Under the pieces are notes generated by a model, which was not told where the DNA came from, did not search any database, and saw nothing but the letters and a program-made list of their open reading frames with translations. Shown here one piece after another: positions 1 to 4,173 of a DNA stretch of 6,752 bases. The stretch is from a bacterium (lineage in GTDB: Bacteria; Bacteroidota; Ignavibacteria; Kapaibacteriales; UBA2268). A program made the translations under genes and the position numbers. The stretch's first letter is position 1; each line of letters opens with the position of its first letter. The stretch covers positions 1 through 6,752 of the forward strand of contig JANJUO010000500.1 of the NCBI GenBank assembly GCA_024710535.1. The letters are read 5' to 3'.

Positions 1-809
1 ATGGGTAAATGTTCTTTTGTCAAGTTGATTAATAATCTTCTTTGACTTTGAATTTTTCTATCAATTCTGAAAATTTGATCCCTCAGTTGTCTTTTTCTTC
101 TTGAAATCCAATAATCATCATTCAATTTATCTTGAAAAACAAATGGTTCCTGATTTCTCATTTGTTCAATTTTACTTCTTTCGATAGAAATATTCTTTTC
201 TAAATCTTTAATTTCCATTTTAAGAGTATTTTCTTCGGCTTTCAAATCTTGAAATTCATAATCGAAATCTTTGCATAAAGTCAGATGAAACAAACGCAAT
301 CTTCTTAAATCACGAGACTTATAAGCATTTTGGATATTATCCCAAAACTTCTGGAATGTTTCGGATTCGCCATTTATATCTGGATGCAATTTTTTTACAA
401 TTTGACGGTAAAGTTGCGGAATTTCATAATTTGCATTTACTTCAAAATTATCAAAATCATAATTCGATTTGAAACTAATTGGAGCATTATTCGATGCTGA
501 ATCAGTCTGAGAACTTGCGCCAACAAACATATTCAAAAAGTTGATAGTTTTCTCTGTTAATCTCTCTCCCCTTCTGATTTTTGTGGAAAGAACCTCAACC
601 CTTCTATCGAGTTCGGATGCAATAAAAGTTTTATTATTTAATTCTTCTTCAAGGTCGCCAAAAATACTATCGTAAGTAAAAAGCAATTGTGGCTGAACAA
701 TATTTTTCAAATAATGCCAATCGGCAAGTAAATTCAGCAATTCTGAACGACATTCTTCGATATTGTTTTTCATTTGTTGAATAGAATCGGTATTTTTTCT
801 TTTTGTCAT
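1..809 (-). CDS. J-domain protein with flanking helical regions (C-terminus beyond left edge)
   Basis: The frame starts at ATG 809 and is open for 269 codons to the window edge, so the C-terminus is missing. The HPD tripeptide (residues 142-144, nt 378-386) lies between a helix-II-like YRQIVKKL and a helix-III-like FQKFWDNIQNAYKSRD. This is the signature of J-domains, which stimulate the ATPase of DnaK/Hsp70. No canonical helix I (YxxLGV) precedes it. Residues 11-92 are predicted helical and charged, with pattern YDSIFGDLEEEL...ELDRRVEVL...RRGER. Residues 98-128 form a Ser/Asn-rich linker. Residues 185-265 look like a Lys/Glu/Arg-rich coiled coil. There is no Gly/Phe region, zinc finger or membrane segment, so it is not DnaJ itself but a cytoplasmic class-III-type J protein, client unknown. 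The start is supported by AAGGAAGA 5 nt upstream. It lies 19 bp behind the upstream CMD-family gene and is probably co-transcribed with it. The J-domain call is firm; the cellular role is unknown. Confidence 0.8.
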   Translation of the reverse strand, partial: MTKRKNTDSIQQMKNNIEECRSELLNLLADWHYLKNIVQPQLLFTYDSIFGDLEEELNNKTFIASELDRRVEVLSTKIRRGERLTEKTINFLNMFVGASSQTDSASNNAPISFKSNYDFDNFEVNANYEIPQLYRQIVKKLHPDINGESETFQKFWDNIQNAYKSRDLRRLRLFHLTLCKDFDYEFQDLKAEENTLKMEIKDLEKNISIERSKIEQMRNQEPFVFQDKLNDDYWISRRKRQLRDQIFRIDRKIQSQRRLLINLTKEHLP

Positions 810-814
810 AACAA

Positions 815-822
815 TCTTCCTT
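815..822 (-). promoter_or_regulatory. Shine-Dalgarno site of the J-domain gene
   Basis: AAGGAAGA on the minus strand ends 5 nt before ATG 809. It fixes the start of the J-domain protein and lies within the 19-bp gap after the preceding stop. It is the only clear purine-rich ribosome site at a gene start in this window; the other visible starts have A/T-rich leaders. Confidence 0.65.
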
Positions 823-828
823 GATTAA

Positions 829-1215
829 TTAGTCCAAATTATTAATTTCTGAATTAGGTAGAATCTCATCTAAGGCAATCAAAGCATGTCTCAAATGTGG
901 AATTACAATAGAGCCGCCAATTACCAAAGAAACATTCATAGCTTCATTGATTTGGCTTCTGCTTAAACCGAGTTTTACACAATTTTCAAGATGATAAAGA
1001 ACGCAATCGTTGCATCTAAGTACCAAGGAGCAAGATAAGCCAATCAGCTCCTTCGTTTTATCATCAAGAGCTCCATCCGAATATGCATTAGTATCAAGGT
1101 TGAAAAATCTTTTGTATGGCAGGAAATTCTGCTCATTAACTTTTTCGTTCCCTAATGCTCTTCTCGATTTAAAATCTTCAAATAAATTTGATTCCATTTG
1201 TTTAATATTAACCAT
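829..1215 (-). CDS. AhpD-like carboxymuconolactone decarboxylase (CMD) family protein
   Basis: This 128-residue all-helical protein has the CMD/AhpD-family redox motif CxxCxxxH: C68-N69-D70-C71-V72-L73-Y74-H75. A Glu (E56) sits 12 residues before C68, as in mycobacterial AhpD, where Glu118, Cys130, His132, Cys133 and His137 form the peroxidase relay. The His132 position is Asp70 here; the other four are kept. The downstream helix (LGLSRSQINEAMNVSLVIGG) is typical of the family. It is likely a cytoplasmic, oligomeric thiol peroxidase or disulfide reductase. A decarboxylase role is unlikely because true gamma-carboxymuconolactone decarboxylases lack this Cys pair. Start ATG 1215 has a poor ribosome site, and M7 (ATG 1197) is equally possible; residues 1-7 carry no motif. 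It is first in a probable two-gene unit with the J-domain gene. An imperfect palindrome at 1231-1283 lies 15 nt upstream of the start. The family call is secure; the substrate is unknown. Confidence 0.88.
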   Translation of the reverse strand: MVNIKQMESNLFEDFKSRRALGNEKVNEQNFLPYKRFFNLDTNAYSDGALDDKTKELIGLSCSLVLRCNDCVLYHLENCVKLGLSRSQINEAMNVSLVIGGSIVIPHLRHALIALDEILPNSEINNLD

Positions 1216-1230
1216 TTTTCAAAAATTCTG

Positions 1231-1283
1231 TATAAATCTGTGCATAAAATCAGTAATTTTACTTATTTAGATGCACATTTATA
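1231..1283 (-). promoter_or_regulatory. 53-nt imperfect palindrome upstream of the CMD-family gene
   Basis: The outer arms are TATAAATCTGTGCAT (1231-1245) and ATGCACATTTATA (1271-1283). They pair over 13 bp with a 2-nt bulge (CT). Concentric with them is AGTAA-TT-TTACT (1252-1263), a perfect 5-bp stem with a 2-nt loop. Both dyads centre at about 1258, and part of the bases between the stems can also pair. It ends 15 nt before ATG 1215, so it could be an operator for a dimeric regulator or a 5'-UTR hairpin. It is not a classical terminator, because G/C content is low. The symmetry is seen directly; function is inference. Confidence 0.4.
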
Positions 1284-1526
1284 ATTAGACAAATCCTATG
1301 CCGAATTTTTATAGAAATTATTATGAAAAAAAATGCAAATTAAAAAAAAATTCTCAATATTTCATCAATTATTTATCAACATTCTTACTTGTAAATATAT
1401 TTTTTTTAATGATTTAGTAACTTCAATTATATGAGTGGATTTTATTGCTTATTAAGTAATTCCTAAGTATTCCCATTTATCGAAATTTCATTCGTTTAGC
1501 AGTAATTACAAACTGTATATTTAGAA
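1284..1526. other. AT-rich intergenic stretch without a recognised feature
   Basis: No open frame of useful length, no RNA fold of known type and no confident promoter was found. The stretch has A8 (1326-1333), A9 (1342-1350) and T8 (1400-1407) homopolymer runs and very low G+C. It separates the palindrome upstream of the CMD-family gene from the target duplication of the mobile element. Part of it may be promoter DNA for the CMD/J-domain pair, but no pair of boxes is convincing. Confidence 0.5.
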
Positions 1527-1534
1527 AATTAGTG
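1527..1534. repeat. Left target-site duplication, 8 bp
   Basis: AATTAGTG lies immediately outside the left terminal inverted repeat. It is identical and in the same orientation at 1883-1890 outside the right one. A perfect 8-bp direct repeat abutting both ends is the mark of transposase-mediated insertion, and the lack of mismatches suggests a fairly recent event. Confidence 0.8.
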
Positions 1535-1548
1535 ATAACTACTCAGCC
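1535..1548 (+). repeat. Left terminal inverted repeat
   Basis: ATAACTACTCAGCC pairs with the complement of 1869-1882 at 13 of 14 positions. The terminal base is A where the right end gives G, breaking the GTAA terminus expected for IS66-type ends. This could weaken mobility of this copy. Confidence 0.8.
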
Positions 1549-1603
1549 AAGTTAAATAAATTTACTCTTTCTCTCAATTTACTTAGTTGATAATTAAATA
1601 TAT

Positions 1604-1646
1604 AATAAAATTCCTTGAAATTCCCGTAGGGAATAAATGTTTGTAA
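1604..1646 (+). repeat. Left arm of internal inverted repeat, with hairpin ATTCCC-GTA-GGGAAT
   Basis: Read on the minus strand this arm matches 1749-1793 at 38 of 45 aligned columns, with five mismatches and two single-base gaps. It contains hairpin H1: ATTCCC (1620-1625), loop GTA, GGGAAT (1629-1634), a perfect 6-bp stem. The tag AAATGTTTGTAAT follows at 1635-1647. Outside the hairpin is TTCCTTGAA (1611-1619), mirrored by AAGGAATTTT in the other arm. It is much longer than the terminal repeats and unrelated to them. Confidence 0.7.
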
Positions 1647-1670
1647 TAAAAATAACTCTCCACGTCCCAA

Positions 1671-1687
1671 CAACGCCGTAGGTGTTG
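1671..1687 (+). repeat. Hairpin H2, CAACGCC-GTA-GGTGTTG
   Basis: A 7-bp stem (1671-1677 with 1681-1687) contains one G-T pair and has loop GTA. It starts 51 nt after H1 (1620). It is followed by AATGTTAAGTAAT (1688-1700), a variant of the tag after H1. Different stem sequences that keep pairing, the same loop and the same tag argue for a repeated unit. Confidence 0.6.
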
Positions 1688-1707
1688 AATGTTAAGTAAT
1701 ATATATG

Positions 1708-1724
1708 CAATCCATACTGGATTG
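1708..1724 (-). repeat. Hairpin H3, minus-strand orientation, loop GTA
   Basis: CAATCCA (1708-1714), TAC, TGGATTG (1718-1724) gives a perfect 7-bp stem. Read on the minus strand the loop is GTA as in H1 and H2, and the following bases (complement of 1695-1707) resemble the tag. It is the mirror partner of H2 about a centre near 1698. Confidence 0.6.
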
Positions 1725-1734
1725 AGGGGCTAAG

Positions 1735-1746
1735 GTTAAATTTAAC
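1735..1746. repeat. 12-bp perfect palindrome GTTAAATTTAAC
   Basis: A perfect dyad inside the mobile element, between H3 and the right internal arm. Being AT-rich, it may be coincidental. The matching place on the left side (around 1651) has no equivalent palindrome. Confidence 0.35.
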
Positions 1747-1748
1747 TG

Positions 1749-1793
1749 TTACAAAGATGTAATCCCTATCGGGATTTTTAAGGAATTTTCATT
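1749..1793 (-). repeat. Right arm of internal inverted repeat, with hairpin AATCCC-TATC-GGGATT
   Basis: This is the mirror of 1604-1646. Hairpin H4 has a perfect 6-bp stem (1761-1766 with 1771-1776). Read on the minus strand its loop is GATA, and the tag ACATCTTTGTAAC (complement of 1748-1760) follows. H4 to H3 spacing on the minus strand is 52 nt, against 51 nt for H1 to H2. On the plus strand the stem runs into TTTTT (1775-1779), so it could act as a weak terminator leaving the element; the stem is short for that. Confidence 0.7.
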
Positions 1794-1868
1794 GTTAAAT
1801 ATCTGTAATTCGAAAAAATGAAGCATTATTTCATTTAAATAAGAAAGAACTGAAAAAACTTACAAACC

Positions 1869-1882
1869 GGCTGAGTAGTTAC
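1869..1882 (-). repeat. Right terminal inverted repeat
   Basis: GGCTGAGTAGTTAC, read outward-in on the minus strand as GTAACTACTCAGCC. It has the GTAA terminus typical of IS66-family ends and is followed directly by the duplicated target AATTAGTG. Confidence 0.8.
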
Positions 1883-1890
1883 AATTAGTG
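1883..1890. repeat. Right target-site duplication, 8 bp
   Basis: AATTAGTG, identical to 1527-1534. It lies 6 bp from the amidohydrolase stop codon (1897-1899), so the insertion fell just behind that gene. Confidence 0.8.
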
Positions 1891-1896
1891 TGGCAA

Positions 1897-3225
1897 TCAA
1901 TCTATGTATGCTTTTAATGCTTCTTCCAAAGTTATTGCTTCATACTCGAAGAAAGGCAGATTTGTTGCTTGTGATTTACGATTAACAAAGGCATCGATTC
2001 CTGCGATTGGATTATGTGATTCAATTGGAAAATCTGAGCCTGCAATAATTTTAATGTTATTGTCAAGCAAAGTTTTCCAAAGATATGCATTTTTCTCACA
2101 ACGATTTTCTCCTAATCTTTTGATAGCCATTTCTGCATCGCTTGTGCAATGAATTGGCTGAACAGATGCAATTATTCCGCTATCAGCAAATTTTCGAATA
2201 TCATCTTTATGAATAATTTGAGAATGTTCGGCTTTGAGAATTGCATTTGGATATTTTGATCTCAATTTGGAATAAACATTTGCCAGCATTTGATTTGCCC
2301 GATCCCCAATAACATGAGTGGCAATCTCAAAGCCGCATTTTATTGCAGACTCTGCTTTCAAATAAAATTCCTGCTCCTCCATCAAAAGCAAACCCATATT
2401 TTGCAAATCATCTGAATATGGCTCAAGCAATGCCGCACCCCGAGATCCTAAAGCACCATCTAAATAAAATTTCACACCAGCCAATTCAAAATTATTTATA
2501 AAAAATGGCTTTTCATAAAATCCGATATAATCATTGTTTTGTGCAGAAATATAAGCCTTGATTTTGATTTTTAATTCAGAATTTTCTGCTTTCCTTTTGA
2601 AAATACCAACTTGTAATGGACTAACATCCATATCATAAACCGAGCTCAAGCCAACTTTTTGTGCTTCAATAATGCCTTTATCAATCAAATTTTCGAGTTG
2701 AATTTCAGTATATTTCGGAATAACCGCATCAATTAAAATCATCGCATTATCAATCAATATTCCGCTCGGCTCATTAAAATTATTTTTGAGAATTTCGCCA
2801 CCAATTAGATTTTGAGATGATTTATCAATTCCAGCAAGTTCAAGAGCTCTGCTATTTACCCAATATGCGTGCCCATCAACACGCTTCAATGCAACTGGAA
2901 TAGTAGGAAATATCTTATCAAGATGCTCTTTGGATGGAAATGCTGGATTACTCCATAACTCCTGATTCCAACCTCTGCCAGTGAGCCACTCTCCCCTATT
3001 TTTCTGTGAATTAGAAATCAAATTCAAACAATCTTCCAAACTATCGACATTGCTTAAGTCCAGCTCCAAATATTTTATTCCTAATCCCCAAACATGACAA
3101 TGAGCATCACGAAAACCAGATATATGTGTATCATCATTTATAGAATTGTAAGAAAGTTGTGGAAATTGCCCATTATCAATAAGATTTTTAATTTGCAATC
3201 TGATATTTTTCATAAGAGAATCCAT
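1897..3225 (-). CDS. YtcJ-like amidohydrolase (Amidohydro_3 type), barrel-only form
   Basis: A 442-residue metal-dependent hydrolase of the amidohydrolase superfamily. Metal ligands and family hallmarks appear in order: DAHCH (H42, H44), RVDGHA (115-120), VKFYLDGALGSRGA (251-264), IATHVIGDRA (H304), KAEHSQ (H334) and IAGSDFPIE (D398). These match the YtcJ/NfdA-like branch, whose members hydrolyse amide or formyl bonds; the substrate here cannot be named. Typical members run to 530-560 residues. They have about 60 residues before HxH and 80-90 after the last barrel strand, which together form a beta-sandwich. Here only 34 residues precede ISGFRDAHCH, without the usual strands, and the chain stops at TLEEALKAYID, where relatives continue. 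There is no signal peptide, so it is probably cytoplasmic. Start ATG 3225 is weakly led; M5 (ATG 3213) is an alternative. It lies 64 bp behind the phzF-like gene, and a mobile element sits just past its stop. The superfamily is secure; activity is uncertain. Confidence 0.85.
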   Translation of the reverse strand: MDSLMKNIRLQIKNLIDNGQFPQLSYNSINDDTHISGFRDAHCHVWGLGIKYLELDLSNVDSLEDCLNLISNSQKNRGEWLTGRGWNQELWSNPAFPSKEHLDKIFPTIPVALKRVDGHAYWVNSRALELAGIDKSSQNLIGGEILKNNFNEPSGILIDNAMILIDAVIPKYTEIQLENLIDKGIIEAQKVGLSSVYDMDVSPLQVGIFKRKAENSELKIKIKAYISAQNNDYIGFYEKPFFINNFELAGVKFYLDGALGSRGAALLEPYSDDLQNMGLLLMEEQEFYLKAESAIKCGFEIATHVIGDRANQMLANVYSKLRSKYPNAILKAEHSQIIHKDDIRKFADSGIIASVQPIHCTSDAEMAIKRLGENRCEKNAYLWKTLLDNNIKIIAGSDFPIESHNPIAGIDAFVNRKSQATNLPFFEYEAITLEEALKAYID

Positions 3226-3289
3226 TTTATCTTTAATTTGAAATCTTTTCTGCGTAAATTGTTCGAAATTAAATTATTTGAATTATATT

Positions 3290-4078
3290 TCAGTCCAAAT
3301 ATAACTCGCCCTTCAAATATAATTTGCATTTGCCGCTGATTTCTACTCGATCGCCTATTAATTCACATTGTAGAAAACCTTTTCTTTTTGAAAGTTGAAT
3401 CGCTGTAAATACATTTTTACCATATTGACTTGCCCAAAAAGGAGTTAGAGTTGTGTGAGCTGAGCCGGTAACTGGATCTTCATTTATACCTACTTTTGGA
3501 CCAAAAAATCTAGATACAAAATCAACATTATTGCCTTTTGCTGAAACAATTACTCCACGTGCATTGAGTTTTGCAATACTATCGTAATCAGGTATTAAAT
3601 CCTTGATTTCATCTTCATTTTGGAAAATAAGTAAATAATCTGTTTTTCCTTTAAATGCTAATTTCGGCTTGATATCAAAGCAATCCTTTATTTCCTTCGA
3701 TAAATCAACAGCATTTATTTCATCAGTTGGAAAATTCAAAGTGAGCAAACCACCATTCTTCGTAACTGATAGTTTTCCACTTCTATGAGAATAAAAATTA
3801 ATAATCACCTCTGAATGATTTTCGTGATCAAAAAGAACAAAAGCACTTGCTAATGTTGCGTGTCCGCACAAATCAACTTCACAAGTTGGAGTAAACCATC
3901 TTATTTCATAATAATTATCATTTCTGACATAAAAAGCAGTTTCAGCAAGATTGTTTTCCATTGCAATATTTTGCATAATTTCATCGCTTAACCATTCTTT
4001 CAGAGGACAAACTGCAGCAGGATTACCTGAAAACACATTTTCAGCAAATGCATCAATTTGGTAAATTTTCAAATTCAT
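3290..4078 (-). CDS. PhzF-family isomerase-like protein
   Basis: A 262-residue protein with the double-barrel fold signature of the PhzF/diaminopimelate-epimerase superfamily. Numbered from ATG 4078, it opens with KIYQIDAFAENVFSGNPAAV. It has the catalytic-Glu motif NLAETAF (E46), DLCGHATLASA (69-79) and the second-domain motif EDPVTGSAH (200-208). PhzF itself isomerises a dihydroanthranilate in phenazine synthesis using Glu45. No other phz gene is in view, so a phenazine role is unlikely; most bacterial members have unknown small-molecule substrates. The frame extends upstream to a TTG at 4114, but the added 12 residues are atypical and family members begin close to the KIYQIDAF motif, so ATG 4078 is preferred. 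No clear ribosome site is seen. It follows the surface-protein stop by 95 bp and precedes the amidohydrolase by 64 bp, so it may share a transcript with the latter. The product is likely a soluble cytoplasmic homodimer. Confidence 0.88.
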   Translation of the reverse strand: MNLKIYQIDAFAENVFSGNPAAVCPLKEWLSDEIMQNIAMENNLAETAFYVRNDNYYEIRWFTPTCEVDLCGHATLASAFVLFDHENHSEVIINFYSHRSGKLSVTKNGGLLTLNFPTDEINAVDLSKEIKDCFDIKPKLAFKGKTDYLLIFQNEDEIKDLIPDYDSIAKLNARGVIVSAKGNNVDFVSRFFGPKVGINEDPVTGSAHTTLTPFWASQYGKNVFTAIQLSKRKGFLQCELIGDRVEISGKCKLYLKGELYLD

Positions 4079-4173
4079 AAATTTTTTAGTCAAATTAATA
4101 ATAAAGATATGCAAAACGCTTGAATGGACTTTTATTGTAGGGATTAAAAAAATTAATAAAGATAATCAACTTA

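Larger units (their letters stand above)
1535..1882. mobile_element. 348-bp non-autonomous element (MITE), IS66-like ends
   Basis: The element is bounded by ATAACTACTCAGCC (1535-1548) and GGCTGAGTAGTTAC (1869-1882). These are inverted repeats matching 13 of 14 positions; only the outermost base of the left end differs (A instead of G). Perfect 8-bp duplications AATTAGTG flank both ends. IS66-family elements are known for ends starting GTAA and 8-bp duplications, so an IS66-type transposase acting in trans is the likeliest mover. Other families with 8-bp duplications (IS1595, ISL3, IS256) are less likely but not excluded. The interior has no coding frame and no transposase remnant. Instead it carries a symmetric array of small hairpins between about 1604 and 1793. 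It lies between the amidohydrolase stop (1897-1899) and the CMD-family gene and interrupts no recognised frame. Its existence as a transposed unit is well supported; the family assignment is inference. Confidence 0.82.

Noticed and set aside
1010..1270. Open frame of 86 codons on the plus strand
   Set aside because: It is the antisense shadow of the well-supported CMD-family gene and resembles no protein family.
1245..1300. Promoter for the CMD-family gene (TTGTCT, 17 nt, TAAATA on the minus strand)
   Set aside because: The boxes match consensus poorly (4/6 and 3/6), and AT-rich DNA gives many such pairs. No Bacteroidota-type TAnnTTTG box was found nearby.
1620..1776. CRISPR array
   Set aside because: The repeated hairpins differ in stem sequence, occur on both strands and have no equal spacers with constant repeats.
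1535..1882. Transposase fragment or IS66 accessory gene within the element
   Set aside because: No frame of meaningful length is open on either strand, and no transposase motif was seen.
1883..1899. Amidohydrolase as a pseudogene cut by the mobile element
   Set aside because: The stop codon lies before the target duplication, and removing the element does not restore a longer frame. The short end must have another cause.
4079..4114. N-terminal extension of the PhzF-like protein from TTG 4114
   Set aside because: The extra 12 residues precede the family-typical start MNLKIYQIDAF. ATG 4078 fits the family length, and the TTG has no ribosome site.
4079..4173. Terminator between the surface-protein gene and the phzF-like gene
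   Set aside because: It has T-runs on the minus strand but no G/C-containing stem before them.
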